From NCBI GenBank assembly GCA_030268105.1, contig BSDZ01000004.1, forward strand, positions 4,017,001 through 4,081,000: 64,000 bases of DNA, given 5' to 3'. Origin of the DNA: Volvox africanus. Lineage: Eukaryota > Chlorophyta > Chlorophyceae > Chlamydomonadales > Volvocaceae. Positions within the stretch are counted from its first letter, which is position 1, and every line of letters starts with the position of its first letter. Under the pieces are notes generated by a model. It ran no database searches, was not told where the DNA came from, and saw nothing but the letters and a program-made list of their open reading frames with translations. Below, piece after piece: positions 1 through 11,971 of this stretch. The translations under genes were made by a program, and so were the position numbers.

Positions 1-9
1 ATACCAAAT

Positions 10-833
10 TGTTGTACCTCTCGTTCACGTTTGCTCATGAGTATCTGCACGTCTGGAGACTATCGACACCGATGCGCGAGCACTTGCAAGTACAGCAAGG
101 CAAGCGAGAGCAAACAGAGACAGCGGAAGACTTCAAGACGAAGAGAGATATAACTTACGGTCTTACAGGTCGGAATGATGCAATGGACGAAATCGCCGTC
201 AGCGCCGGAAGCAAGCAATCATCACGCGGCGGTGATTAGCGAAGTTCAGGCTTAGCTCGGGCTAAGTAGAATAGTGTATAGAAATAGTAATATAGAACAC
301 ACGAGTGTTCTACGGTATCGAATGTCTTGTCTAGCTTAGCCGTCCTCGCATCTGTTATACTCGCAGCATCGCAATGCCGTACGATTCACATTAGGAGGCC
401 GATCCTAGATGTGACAACCCTACTGCGTCTAGGCGATGTCTACGCATAACAACGTATAAGCCTTTCCGGCATTCGCATGATGCAAGGGTCCGGATAACGA
501 TATCCGGTTGCAGGGCATGCATCGCGACGAGTGCGGCGCTCTCAACGTGTGCTGTAATGAAGTAATATTATATCAGATAATATTACTTATTGTTTCGTAG
601 CACGAGCATAATGCACACTTCCATGCTTCGGGCTTTCATGCATGCTAGGCGGATTTGCCATGATGCGATGTCGCGATGGATAATGACAACATGCCAAATG
701 CATATATAAATGTACACGAATACATTTATATCATGCAGATTCATTCATATGCAATGCGTTCATCACAAAAGCACTTCGCCTCGTAGGATCGCGTCGACCT
801 ACGCGTCGGCGGGAAATGAACCGTAGCACAACA
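10..833 (-). mobile_element. 5' LTR of an A-family gypsy element running off the left edge
   Basis: An 824-bp LTR in reverse orientation, bounded by TGTTGT and ACAACA. It has the same length as, and very high similarity to, both LTRs of element A1. Read on the minus strand, the bases just beyond its 3' end (positions 9 to 1) match the start of the primer-binding site that follows the A1 5' LTR. It is therefore the 5' LTR of an element whose body lies left of the window, not a solo LTR. The five bases beyond its outer edge (834-838) are GCATT, the expected target duplication; the partner is outside the window. Confidence 0.9.
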
Positions 834-1203
834 GCATTCGCATGATGCAAGGGTCCGAATAGCAATATTCGGTTGCAAGTCATTCATTGCGACTAGTGCG
901 GTGCTTGCAAAGCATGCCGCAACAATGTAATATTATAGCAAATAATATTACTTAACAGTACATGACATGAGCATGCCGTGCGCCTGTGCTTCTCTGAGCA
1001 TTGCATATGTTAGGAATATCAGCGGTGATGTGATGTGTCGCGATGCATAGCATTAACATGCTAATTATATGCAAATGTATGCAAATACATTTATATTCAT
1101 GCAAGTTCATTCATGGTCATCATGCATTCATCAAGTCAGCACATCGCTTTGTAGCGTCACATTGACCTATGCATCGGCGGGAAATGAACCGTGGCAGAAC
1201 AAT
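834..1203 (-). mobile_element. Fragment of a diverged A-like LTR, interrupted by the A copy to its left
   Basis: Read on the minus strand this starts TGTTCTGCCACGG and follows the first 370 bp of the A LTR with many substitutions. It stops where the A-family LTR at 10-833 was inserted, so the rest should lie left of the window. On its other side it abuts mid-integrase sequence of B0, so it is probably the deleted element's 3' LTR. It keeps both LTR hairpins, one of them with compensatory changes. Confidence 0.75.
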
Positions 1204-4200
1204 GCAATCACACCACATTATCGAAAAATAATCGTGCTGTTTGCTCAGCGGTGCAAGACGAGGTGCAGGGGGCTAAGTGAACCATCTTGGTCAATCGATC
1301 GACCATAACGAACACCGAGTCGTATCCCCCCTCAGTTTTGGGCAGTGTGACTATGAAGTCCATTGAAACACTTTCCCAAGGGGCATCTGGTATAGGTAAG
1401 GGTTGTAATAAACTCTGGCCCTTACCGGATAGTGCTTTGTTGCACTGGCATAAACTGCACCTTCACACGAAGTTTTCCGCATCCTTCACCATGCGCCGCC
1501 ACCAGGATGAGCGTCGCACTAGCTCTGCCAATCGCGTGCTTCCAGGATGTCCTGCTAACGGGTCCTCGTGGAACCGAGCAAGAATATCGTAGCGCAAAGC
1601 GTCATCATTCGGCACGATGATTTGCGTGGTTGAACCATCCATCCGTAGCCATAAATCGTTGCGTTTGTGCAAATGTTCAACGTTACTTGGCGAAGCGAAC
1701 CATGGATCCACTTCATACGCCATCTTGAGTCGTTGCGCAAGGTCCGCTGCTATCGGCACCTCCTGACTGCGTGAACAGGTAACTGGTGCTGCCAGGATTG
1801 CAGCGTGTAATGATGGATGTCGACTGAGGGCGTCAGCAATATTAATTCTGCCGGCGATATACTCCCATGTACAGTCGAAATGAGACAGGTACTCCATCCA
1901 TCTGGCTTGTCGTCGGTTGAGCGTGGGGACACTCTGTAAGAATGTCAGCGGTTTGTGGTCGGTCTTCAGTGTAAAAGGGCGGCCCTCGAGGTAACAGCGC
2001 CATTCCTTTAAAGCATGCAGAACTGCCAACAGCTCCTGCTCTCCGGTCGTGTATCAGGTCTCCACACCCGAGAATTTCTTACTCGTGAAGGCGATCGGTC
2101 GTCCTTCCTGCAACAATACAGCGCCACTTCCATGCAGAGAAGCATCCGATATTACTTCTACACGAAACGGCAATGAGTAATCAGGGAAAGAGAGGGTAAC
2201 ATCATCGGCGATGATTCGCTTGAGCTCTTCGAATGCCCGCTGGCACGCGGGTGTCCAAGCCTCGAGAGAAGCGAAACCTCCTTTCCTCGTCAGATTAGTA
2301 AGTGGGGCCGCAATAATGGAGTACTTGTTAATAAACTTACGGAAGTAGTTGGTTAAACCTAAGAACTGGCGTAGTTCAGTGAGGTTCTGAGGCGCGGGCC
2401 ATTTGCGAACCACAGCTACCTTCCGTGGGTCCATCCTTATTCCAGTGGCCGACACGATGTGGCCCAAATACTCCACCTGAGGCTGCGCCCAAAAACATTT
2501 GGCGCGTTTAGCAAACAATTGCTCCCGCTTCATCACCTCAAGCACGAGCTCAAGATGCTTCAAGTGCTCCTCACGCGTCTTGGAATATATTAAAATATCA
2601 TCCAAATAACAAACGATGAACCTGTCAATATACGGTCTGAACATGCGGTCCATCACTGCTTGAAATGTGGCGGGCGCATTAGTAAGTCCAAATGACAAGA
2701 TTGTGTACTCAAAGTGACCAAAGGGGGTCCGGAAAGCGGTTTTCGGAATATCAGAAGCAGCGATGCGTATCTGATTATACCCTTGTTGAAGGTCAATCGA
2801 GCCCTTCAACTTATCGAGCAGGTCATCGACGCGCGGCAAAGGGTAGCGATTTTTAATCGTAGTCGCATTCAAGCCCCGATAATCAATACACATACGCAAC
2901 GTCCCATCCTTCTTACCGACGAACAATATCGGTGCAGAATATGGCGATGTGCTGGGCCGAATCATACCCTTTGCGAGCAGATCCCCCACTTGCCGCTTCA
3001 CTTCATCCAGCTCCAACGGGCTTAACCTGTACATAGGTCGTGAAACGGGTTGTGCTCCAGGCACAAGAGGGATCGTATGGTCAACAGGTCGCATAGGTGG
3101 GAGCCCTGGGATGTCACCAAAGACATCAGCATATTTTTGCAGGAGGGCTTCGACCTCAAGATCCTTCACGGTGGACTGTGCGGTGGTAGCATTCGATTGC
3201 ACCCGTGGCCTCACAAGCAGCACATGGGCGCCTTTCCGTATCATCCGATCGGTTTCTTTGCGTCCAATTAGCTTGGGTTCTTGATTTCGGCAGACGATCG
3301 CCACTAAAGCAAAATTAACCTCAGGCTCCGCAACAGTTCCGCCCTCCTCTGGTGTGACATCTTGGTACGACAGGAAAGGTACCTTAGTCGATAGGTTCCC
3401 TTTGCACAAACTAAGTGTGGTGGACTCCATATCGATGCGTGCGCGGTACTGCCGTAATGTCGCGGCACCCAGAATGTACTGTGCCGTCTCCGAGAGACCT
3501 TGTAGCACATATGGTTAGGCCCTAACACGCAGAGGGCCTATCGATAGGCTCAGGGTGATCCTGCCCACGATGGGATGCTTACCTCCATCAGCGAGGGTAA
3601 CCTGTGCACAATCAGACGACTGAGGGGTCAACCCCAATGCATTCACCTCCTTTGCCGAGATGAAGTCGTCGCTGGCGCCGGTATCCACGAGCGCCTTCAT
3701 TAGTCAACCTCCGAGGCCGATTTCGATGATAGGGACACGATTTCCTGTCGGAGTCGACTCCGCAGAAAGTAGAAGTGACCCTATGGCAGGTGCGAACCTG
3801 GTAGAATCCAAAAGAGGGGCCTCAAACCAAACTTCAGCAGCATAAGATAGTTTAGGTAGTACCGTCAGACTTCCCATTACATCCACACCGTTGAACAAAA
3901 CGGCGTCCGATTCGAATCGGAGAACACATTGCATACCTTCCAGCAGTGACGCAACTTTGCATTGACTATAAGAAGGGATTAGTATGCAGGCTGCAGTGTC
4001 CGGATTTTGACGGCGGTATCTCTTATACCTGGTGAGCTGCTCGCACAGCTCACGAAAAGACGAAGGGATAAATAAAGTAACGTGGCCAGATAAATCCAAG
4101 GAAGAAAGAGGACAGCGCGGTGCAAACAAGTTACGCAGCGAGTCAAAATGATTTAGTCCCGTGCGACCGTCAAGCGAGAAGCGTCGCCCGATAGCGTGCT

Positions 4201-4321
4201 CAATTTGTCCAAAAACGGAAGGTAAAAGAGCCTTCACAGCCGGACGCAACGACGGCCAGCGGCCACATACACTTTCTTCAGTCCCGGGAGGAGTCCCTTT
4301 CTCCGCATCCCGGGCAACTTC
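1204..4321 (-). pseudogene. Decayed pol of gypsy element B0
   Basis: Minus-strand remains of a Ty3/gypsy Pol: the capsid-adjacent region, protease ([11 protein letters not shown]), reverse transcriptase ([19 protein letters not shown]), RNase H (TDHKPL) and the first part of integrase (HPGSTRL). It is truncated in integrase at about 1204, where it meets LTR sequence. Breaks include TGA near 2052 and near 3702, both where sister copies have CGA; TAA at 3517-3515, shared with B2; and a 15-bp in-frame loss near 2803 that removes the Ala-Tyr-Phe-Ser stretch just before reverse transcriptase motif A. It is non-functional. Confidence 0.9.
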
Positions 4322-4324
4322 CTA
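4283..4324 (-). promoter_or_regulatory. Gag-Pol UAG and downstream hairpin, copy B0
   Basis: On the minus strand UAG (4324-4322) is followed by 7 nt, then CCCGGGA (4314-4308), an 18-nt loop, and TCCCGGG (4289-4283), a perfect 7-bp stem. The reading frame continues unchanged into pol. Five other copies in the window have the same layout. Confidence 0.7.
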
Positions 4325-4811
4325 AGTCGTTTTAGGTACAAAAGGCGGTAACAAAGGACACTCGTGAGTGGGATGCTCTCCCGCACACCTCAGGCAGAGA
4401 TTAGCGAATTTCCGACGATCAAACTCCGAACGTCGGCACTCCCACTTTTGCATATATGGATCCTCTGTTCGGGGCTTTTTAATACTAGGAGCCGCGTTCT
4501 GCATTGCAGCTACAGTCTGCGTTCTCCCCTTTTGCTTCCCTTTCACGTGGCCCGAGCTTGGCCAAGCTCCTGCGGACCCACAGTTACTTGGGCTTTGGCG
4601 TCCGAGAGCATCATACCGTCTTTCCTTTCGAACGGTAGTCGCGGCCACCACAGGGCGTTGGCGGTCAGGACCCTGGTCCTTCGGTGTCGACTCCGAAGGT
4701 AGTTCCTGCGCTCGCATCACGTGAACGTGAGGATTAAATTGTTTAGCGTCTTTACCAGCCAAATTCCGAACCTCCGCACCTCTAGCAAAAGTTACCAAAG
4801 CATCATAAGAT
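4322..4811 (-). pseudogene. 3' part of gag of element B0
   Basis: C-terminal part of the B-family Gag, beginning in the conserved SYDALVTFARGAE segment. It ends with a zinc knuckle (CLRCAGEHPTHEC) and the UAG at 4324-4322. The 5' half of gag, the leader and most of the 5' LTR are missing: the sequence passes directly into a short LTR stub at 4812. The knuckle has C-X2-C-X3-H-X4-C spacing, one residue shorter than usual. Confidence 0.85.
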
Positions 4812-4836
4812 TGGCGGGAAACTAACCGTAGCACAA
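4812..4836 (-). mobile_element. 25-bp LTR stub at the outer end of B0
   Basis: On the minus strand these bases match the first 25 bp of an A-type LTR (TGTTGTGCTACGGTTAG...) and are joined directly to the middle of gag. The join marks a deletion of the rest of the LTR, the leader and the start of gag. An A-like end on a B-like body is unexpected. Confidence 0.7.
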
Positions 4837-6143
4837 CAGTACGCACGCGCTTGCGCGGGCGTGTATGTGTGTACGCACCTGCACGAGTGCGCGCCTGCTG
4901 TCAACCCCTCAATGCCTAATTTGTATATAATTAGTTGTCAGACATTGCAAAAATAGTGGCCCCGCCGTTTTTCTGACACCAATGTTGGTCAATCTCCTTG
5001 GATGGTTGTTTTATTATCATCATCCTACAGTGCTTTTGATACGCCAGCAGGAACAAGGAATGGACATGTCCATAAATTAGAGGGACAAGAAGTGACACAG
5101 TTTCTTATGTCTACATTTGTCTTCAGGGCAAGGGTTTAGGTATTTAAGGCACTTAGCGGGTATTGTTGGGTATATATTAGGATTTTAGGGTTATATACAC
5201 GCTGTATGTACAGGTCAACAGATAGAAAGCATGGGTATGTATCAAGCCATTTGCTTACAGGGGCATACCATGACGTCAACAGTTGATTTTGGATTCCCTT
5301 ACGGCGAATGGCACTTCAGGGTGGTAATTCACTGCTGCTGCTGGTTTTTATTGCAGGCAACGCACGAGCCACAAGGCCCATTGATGCTGCCCCGCATGCT
5401 ACGCGTGGGCATTACTTCGAATGATCAAGCTACCCATGCATGCGGTCGTGCGGACGTAGGGCAACGTTTGTACCTCATGATCACTACGCATGCCTGGCAA
5501 CCTCGCTTGCAACCGCCTGGCAACCAAGAGCAGATCGCTAGGAAAGCATCGATATCATTGCTGGATACGGCATGTACGGCTTTAAATAATTGGATTCTAC
5601 CTTAACACTATCTGACCAGCCCATGAAAGGTCCCCCATCTGGGGCAGGTCATGACGAATGCATGGCCTAATCATGGCGCCTAATGCACGCGCCCCGGCAC
5701 ATCCGTTCAGTACATGCACGGTGCATGTCCATGCCATGCTTGCATCCCTAGACCTGCAGGCTCGGTCGTTGCCGAACACTAGAACCTGAGCCATGATGAT
5801 GGAAGGTCCCGAGCAAGCGATCAACACACGTCAGCAGGTAGGATCACGCACGATCACGCTGTAAGCAGCAGGTGATGAAGCGATGGCCAGAAAACAACAC
5901 AGGGACAATATTAGCATGGAGTAGGCGTATATCAGATATCATAATACTGCACTCTGTGCATGTGGGCTCGGCTGTACGCAAGTCATCAGGAAGCAAGAGC
6001 GATCAATGCACACGGACGGTGCATGCCGTGCGGGAATGGCATCTAACACGGTCTGGATCGACATAGTAATGCATGAAATGCATGCATGCAGTACATCATG
6101 TGTATTTACATATATGTCTATATACCTATATATCTATATATTG
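4837..6143. other. Intergenic stretch without a recognised gene
   Basis: No family was recognised. A 124-codon plus-strand frame (5231-5605) and a minus-strand frame (5827-5597) are open but show no domain, no splice structure and no neighbour support. There is one isolated TTTTAGGG near 5190. Recurrent TGCATGCA-like words and runs of TATATA (6110-6150) suggest low-complexity, non-coding DNA. Confidence 0.5.
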
Positions 6144-6546
6144 TTATATATCTGTGTCCATGCTATCAGACGTATCCTGTGCATACACATGCATGCGAAA
6201 TGAAATAGGTCGTGCATACGCATGCATGTCGTCGACTCCGACTCCGACCCCGACTCCGACAGACTCATTCGCTGTGGATGCGCTTGTCAGGCATGCACGC
6301 ACCTCAGCTGCGCGGCACACGAAGCGAACCGGCTGGTTGCAGCCCTGCTGGTGCACAAAGCCCTCCTGGCTCATCAGGTAGCACAGCCCAGGCTCAGACG
6401 TCTTACCATCGAGCCAGGAGGTGACACGCCTGGAAGCGACCAGCTGACGGACAGAGGCTGCGTGCGCATGCATACGAACACATCTATACATCTAAAGCAA
6501 AATGCTTGTCAGCCAGCAAGGTCATGGCCGGGGAGGAGTCGAGCAA

Positions 6547-6580
<34 letters not shown>

Positions 6581-7095
6581 GAATATATATGTAATACTAG
6601 GACTATAATTATAAACTACGTACATGTGCAGTGCTTGCATACATGCATGTATTATATACCATGTTTGCAGCCGTATATATGTATGCATGTCATCCGTCGT
6701 CCTGCTGTCCTTCGTCATCTTGCCGCTGCTGTTGTATCTGTAAGTACGTAACGAATCAGTCTCCAAATAAATGGTCTTTTGTGTCCATTGGATAGGCGGC
6801 GGGCCCATCCATATCATCGATGGTGGTTTGCATGTGAGCTACATAGATAGCTATGATGACGCACGTACGTACCCAGAGAATTGGGGTCATCCTGGGGCGC
6901 CAGTTCCAGTTTATTCCTTGCGCAAATGTCCTTCGCCGTTTTGAAGTTATTCAAGCAGCCATCGCGGCCATTGATATCGTACAGGATGTAGAGGCGACCA
7001 CGCTCGGCAGGGTTGCGGTATTCGATCTTCTTGTAAGTGTATGTAAAGGGGTCAACGCATGCCTGGCTGAGCTGGGATGGAGGGCTAGGAGGGGC
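6144..7095 (-). CDS. C-type-lectin-like gene, proximal tandem copy (possibly degenerate)
   Basis: Minus-strand paralogue of the gene at 7346-8196. The first lectin exon runs from about 7090 to 6873 (ACVDPF... to ...QDDPNSL) and ends CTGG/GTACGT. The second exon is 6457-6303 (SVRQLVASRR... to ...CNQPVRFVCRAA) and is followed by AG/GTGCGT; read through instead, the frame stays open to 6144. The two exons join in phase 1. Conserved features fit a C-type lectin fold: FKTAKDIC with LELAPQDD, then W-L-D-G, a Cys, and the final RFVCR. Unlike its neighbour it has no hydrophobic signal sequence in front of ACVDP; an acceptor-like CAG precedes that point, so a signal exon may be missing or unseen. Function is unknown; carbohydrate binding is a family inference. 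Confidence 0.55.
6232..6261. repeat. Short (GACTCC)-type hexamer repeat
   Basis: About five units of CGACTCCGAC/CCC-type sequence just downstream of the proximal lectin exon 2. Read through on the minus strand it encodes a Val-Gly run. Confidence 0.7.
6546..6580. repeat. CA microsatellite
   Basis: About 35 bp of (CA)n with one interruption, in the intron of the proximal lectin-like gene. Confidence 0.85.
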
Positions 7096-7208
7096 TGAGG
7101 CTGGTGCTGTCGTCAGGGCATCATGCATGACGCAGCAAAAAGAGGGGGGCAAGGGAGCGAGTATAAATGTATGTCAGCGGACGAAGGGTCGACTTATGAT
7201 CATTGAAT

Positions 7209-7209
<1 letters not shown>

Positions 7210-7239
<30 letters not shown>

Positions 7240-7260
7240 ATATATACATATATATACAGG
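7210..7260. repeat. TA-rich microsatellite
   Basis: Alternating TATATA/CATACATA sequence between the two lectin-like genes. Confidence 0.7.
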
Positions 7261-7345
7261 TGTAAGTGTAAAGTTATCAAAGGATGGGATATAACAATAA
7301 GGCCGTATACACTGCGCAATACACGCGCCCTCCATACAGCGCCAA

Positions 7346-8196
7346 TTATAGCATGTTTAGCCTTATATTCCCGATCTTCATATAGCACGGCCACCATTGA
7401 TCAAAGCCGTGTACGTACGCACCTGCAGCTGCGCGGCACACGAAGCGAACCGGCTGGTTGCAGCCCTGCTGGTGCACAAAGCCCTCCTGGCTCATCAGGT
7501 AGCACAGCCCAGGCTCAGACGTCTTACCATCGAGCCAGGAGGTGACACGCCTGGAAGCGACCAGCTGGCGGACAGAGGCTGCGTGCGCATGCAAAGGCAT
7601 ACCAACAGACATGTATACTTGACAGACGTGTTGCACTGTGGGCGACTTGCCCTGAAAGACAAGCACCGGCGGGGCCCCTGACATACAATCAAGAATGCAC
7701 TGCACCGCACCGCACTGCACTGCACCGCACCGCACTGCACCGCACCGCACTGCACTGCGCTGCACCGCACCGCACTGCACCGCACTGCACTGCACCGCAC
7801 TGCACCGCATGGCAATGTCATGCCATGCCATGCACACAAACTCCAACCAAACAAATACACACCTGTATGCTCCTCAGACACCTGCATGCATGCATACATA
7901 CCCAGGGATTTGGAGTCATCCTGCGGCGCCAGCTCCAGTTTATCCCTTGCACAAATGTCCTTCGCCGTTTTGAAGTCATTCAAGCAGCCATCAGGCCCAT
8001 CAATATCGTAGAGGACGTACAGGCGGCCACCCTCGGCAGGGTTGCGGTATTCGATCTTCTTGTAGGCATACTTTGAGGGGTCGATGCAGGCCCTGGAAAC
8101 CCCCAAGCTGGTGCCCAGAAGAGCCAGGAACAGCAGCAGCATTGCCGCAATTGTCGCGGGACGACGGCAGGGGGCGGGACTCGGGCTGGTCGCCAT
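7346..8196 (-). CDS. Secreted C-type-lectin-like protein, distal tandem copy
   Basis: Two exons on the minus strand. Exon 1 (8196-7902) starts with ATG and encodes a signal peptide with the core MLLLFLALLG, then ACIDPSKYAYKKIEYRN and FKTAKDICARDKLELAPQDD; it ends CTGG/GTATGT. Exon 2 (7578-7423, or to the stop at 7346 if not spliced again) continues in phase 1 with SVRQLVASRRVTSWLDGK and CNQPVRFVCR. The spacing of the helix-like FKTAKDIC, the WLDG, the central Cys and the terminal RFVCR fits a C-type lectin domain; this is pattern recognition, not a search. An alternative end is a third exon after the AG/GTGCGT at 7423. The protein is probably exported, as extracellular-matrix or recognition proteins are in volvocine algae (inference). 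The intron holds a pentamer array. Confidence 0.65.
7694..7812. repeat. GCACY pentamer array in an intron
   Basis: About 24 units of a 5-bp motif, GCACC or GCACT in irregular order, inside the intron of the distal lectin-like gene. Because the unit is free of stop codons, long open frames run through it on both strands; these are not genes. Confidence 0.9.
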
Positions 8197-8382
8197 CAAA
8201 GCGAGAGCGATGTGGGGCTGGGTATGTACCTAGCCGCGTAGGGGATGAAGACTGATTATCAAGGGCGTGGCTACAGATCTGCTCGTTTATCGATAGGGGA
8301 CTTTGAACTTACCTAGCACTTGATGATGAAATTTGATGATGAAGTTTGAGATGCGATGTATGCACAAACGAAGGACTGTTTT

Positions 8383-11300
8383 CCAAAAACGTCACATCCT
8401 GCTTGGATTTGTTGTAGTACTCCGTCGTTCGTTGCTGCGCCGCGTCCAAACACGCCTTCGCGTCTGTGATACGGGACATAAAGGACTTGGCAAAGAGCTT
8501 AGGAGCAGGCACGTTCACTTCCAACTCACGCCACACGGGTAGCACGGGATGAAACCCGTAGTTAAGAAAGAACGGGCTTTTGCCTGTAGAGCGGTTAACA
8601 GCATTGTTAAGCGCGAATTCTGCCGCAGTCAGAAATGTATCCCAAACGAGGGGTGTGCGACCAGCATAATTGCGCAACATATCACCCAACGTGCGGTTTG
8701 TGCGTTCGGTTTGACCATCAGTTTGCGGGTGGTACGCTGTGCTCAGGTTGACTCGCATGCCAACTAGCTTGCAGAGTGCTTCCCAAAACTTAGACGTGAA
8801 CTGCCCACCGCGGTCCGAGATCACGTTTTTGGGAACACCGTGTAACCAAACCACATTGTCGAAAAACAAACGTGCCGTTTGCTCAGCTGTGCAGGACGAT
8901 GTGCATGGTGCCAGGTGAACCATCTTAGTCAGACGATCGACCATCACAAACACCACATCATATCCCCCCTCAGTTTTGGGCAGCGCGACTACGAAGTCCA
9001 TGGAAATACTTTCCCAAGGCGCATCCGGGACAGGCAACGGTTGCAACAACCCATGACCCTTACCGGACAAGGCCTTATTGCGCTGGTACAGATTGCATGT
9101 CTGTACGAAGTTCGCCGCATCTTTAGCCAAGCGAGACCACCAGAATGAACGTTGCACCAACTCGACCAACCGCTTGCTACCAGGGTGTCCTGCTAACGGG
9201 TCCTCGTGGAACCGTGCAAGGATATCGTAGCGTAGCGTGTCATCGTTCGGAATGACGATTTGTGTAGCTGCACCTTCTGTCCGTAGCCAAAGGCCATTCT
9301 GCTTGCGAAGGTATTCCACATTAGCCGGCTCTGAAAACCAGGCGTCTGCGTTGTAGGCAACCTTCAACCGCTCCGCGAGGTCCGTCGCGATCGGCACCTC
9401 CTCGTTACACGGTCGCAAGACGGGCGCTGCCAAAATTGCAGCGTGTAGTGATGGATGTCAACTGAGAGCATCGGCAAAAATAAGTTTACCGGCAATGTAC
9501 TCCCAGGTGCAGTTGAACCTAGCTAGGTATTCCATCCACCTAGCCTGACGGCGGTTCAACGTCGGAACGCTTTGCAAAAACGTTAGGGGCTTGTGGTCAG
9601 TCTTTAAAGTAAATGGGCGTCCCTCGAGGTAACAGCGCCATTCCTTTAAAGCATGCAGCACTGCCAGAAGCTCCTGTTCCCCGGTGGTGTAGAGAATCTC
9701 CGCACCAGAAAACTTCTTACTTGTGAAGGCGATCGGTCGCCCTTCCTGTAACAATACAGCGCCACTTCCATACACTGAGGCATCAGAAACAACCTCCACA
9801 CGAAATGGCAACGAGTAGTCATGGAATGCGAGGGTGACATCTTCGGCAACGGTTCGCTTAAGCTCTTCGAATGCCCGCTGGCATTGCGACGTCCACGACT
9901 CAAGCGAAACGAAAACGCCTTTGCGAGTTAAGTTAGTAAGCGGGGCCACAATGATGGAATATTTTTCAATGAACTTTCGGAAATAATTGGTCAAGCCAAG
10001 GAACTTACGCAGCTCCGTGAGGTTCTGAGGCGCGGGCCAATCGTGAACCACGGTGACCTTCCGCGAGTCCATCTTTACACCGGTGGCCGACACAATGTGG
10101 CCCAAATATTCCACCTGAGGCTGCGCCCAAAAGCATTTGGCGCGTTTAGCAAACAATTGCTCCCGCCTCATCACATCGAGCACGAGCCGAAGATGCTCCA
10201 AGTGCTCCTCGCGCGTCTTAGAATAAACCAAGATGTCATCCAGATAGCAAACAACGAACCTGTCGATAAACGGCCTAAACATGCGGTCCATAACCGCCTG
10301 AAACGTCGCAGGGGCGTTGGTCAAGCCAAACGATAGGACCGTATACTTGAAGTGACCAAAGGGAGTCCGAAAAGCGGTTTTCGGAATATCAGAGGCAGCG
10401 ATGCAAATCTGATTATAGCCCTGTTGCAAGTCAATCGAGGAAAAATAAGCCGAGCCCTTCAGCTTATCCAACAGGTCGTCAACGCGTGGCAAAGGGTAGC
10501 GATTCTTCACTGTGCTTGCATTCAACCCCCGATAATCGATGCACATGCGCAAGGTCCCATCCTTCCTACCGACAAACAAAATCGGCGCAGAATACGGGGA
10601 TGTGCTGGGGCGTATCATACCCTTTGCGAGCAAATCCGTCACCTGGCACTTCACCTCATCCAGCTCCAATGGACTCAACCTATACATTGGCCGGGCCATA
10701 GGCTGCGCTCCAGGCATGAGAGGGATTGTGTGATCAACAGGACGCATAGGTGGCAGCCCAGGGATATCTTTGAAGACGTCCTCATACTGCGACAGTAGGG
10801 CTTCAACCTCAGGATGCATAGAAATCTGCACGGTGGTGGCACTGCAGCCCACCCGCGGCCTCAAAAGCAGTCCATGGGCACCCTTCCGTAACAAACGGAC
10901 AGCTTCCTTACGCCCGACTAGCTCCGGTTTGATTCACACGGCCATTGTGGTCACGGCGAAATTAACCATAGGCACCGCCTCAGCTTTGCCCCCCTCTGGT
11001 GTGACATGTTCGAACGACAGGAAAGGTACCTTAATCGACAGAGTACCCTTGCACAAATGCAGGGTTGTGGCCTCCATGTCGATGCGCGCGCGGTACTGTC
11101 GTAATGTCGCAGACCCCATTATGTACGGTGCAGTCTCTGCCAAGCCCTGCAGCACGTATGGCCGGGTCACAACATGCAAAGGGCCTAACGATAGGCTAAG
11201 GGTGATCCTGCCCACGATGGGATGCTTACCCCCGTCAGCAAGGGTAACCTGTGGACAATCAGACGACTCTGGGGTCAACCCCAGTGCATTCACCTCTGCG

Positions 11301-11968
11301 ACAGAGATGAAGTCGTCGCTGGCACCGGTGTCAACGAGTGCCTTCAGGGTACGACCATTTAGACCGACCTGAATCACCGGGACACGATTATCTATGAGCG
11401 ACTGCCCAGCAGATAACGTCAGTGCACTTAGGGCGGGTCCGTAACTTACGGCACCCTCATCAGGAGCTTCGTACCAAACGTTAACCGAGTAGGATGTCCC
11501 TGGCCACGGAGCCAGCATACCCTCCCGATCCACACTGTTAAACAAAACGGTGCCCGGCTCGAACTGGTGGACACACCGCATACCCCTTAACGATGCCTCT
11601 GCCTTGCGTCGACAGAAAGCAGGGAGTAATACACATGCGGCGGTGCCCGGATATTGACGCCTACATCTCCTGTACACGGCCAACTGTTCCGATATCTCAC
11701 GCAGAGACGAGGGGATGAACAAAACCACGTGGTTTGGCAGATCGATAGACGACAGGGGACGGCGTGGTGTAAACAGATTACACAGCGGGTCGAAGCAGAG
11801 AAGTCCCGTGCGTCCGTCAAGCGTGATGCGTTGCGCAATGACTCGCTTGATGTGTCCAAGTACGCAAGGCAACAATGCCTTCATGGCTGGCCGTAAGGAT
11901 GACCACCGACCACGTGTTAGTTCAACAATCCCGGGTGGTGCCCCCTCCACAGGAACCCGGGCAAACCC
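8383..11968 (-). pseudogene. pol of A2 (protease, RT, RNase H, partial integrase)
   Basis: Aligned with A1, this retains protease (DTGASDDF), reverse transcriptase with CYLDDILVY, RNase H (TDHKPL) and integrase with the HHCC region and the D, D and E residues (E in QTDGQTER). Two stops interrupt it, near 10937-10935 and near 9460-9458, each where A1 has CGA. After the D-D-35-E core the frame leaves the family at about 8383 and ends in unrelated sequence. Not functional. Confidence 0.9.
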
Positions 11969-11971
11969 CTA
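11930..11971 (-). promoter_or_regulatory. Gag-Pol UAG and downstream hairpin, copy A2
   Basis: UAG (11971-11969), 7-nt spacer GGGTTTG, then CCCGGGT (11961-11955), an 18-nt loop, and ACCCGGG (11936-11930): a perfect 7-bp stem. The closing pair is U-A here against A-U in the B family. Confidence 0.75.

Noticed and set aside
10..833. Left-edge LTR as a solo LTR
   Set aside because: The bases at 1-9 match the primer-binding-site start on the correct side, so it is the 5' LTR of an element outside the window.
5231..5605. 124-codon open frame
   Set aside because: No domain, codon pattern, splice site or neighbour supports it.
7695..8011. Cys/His-rich open frames over the pentamer array
   Set aside because: They consist of the repeat and its flanking intron; the stop-free unit explains them.
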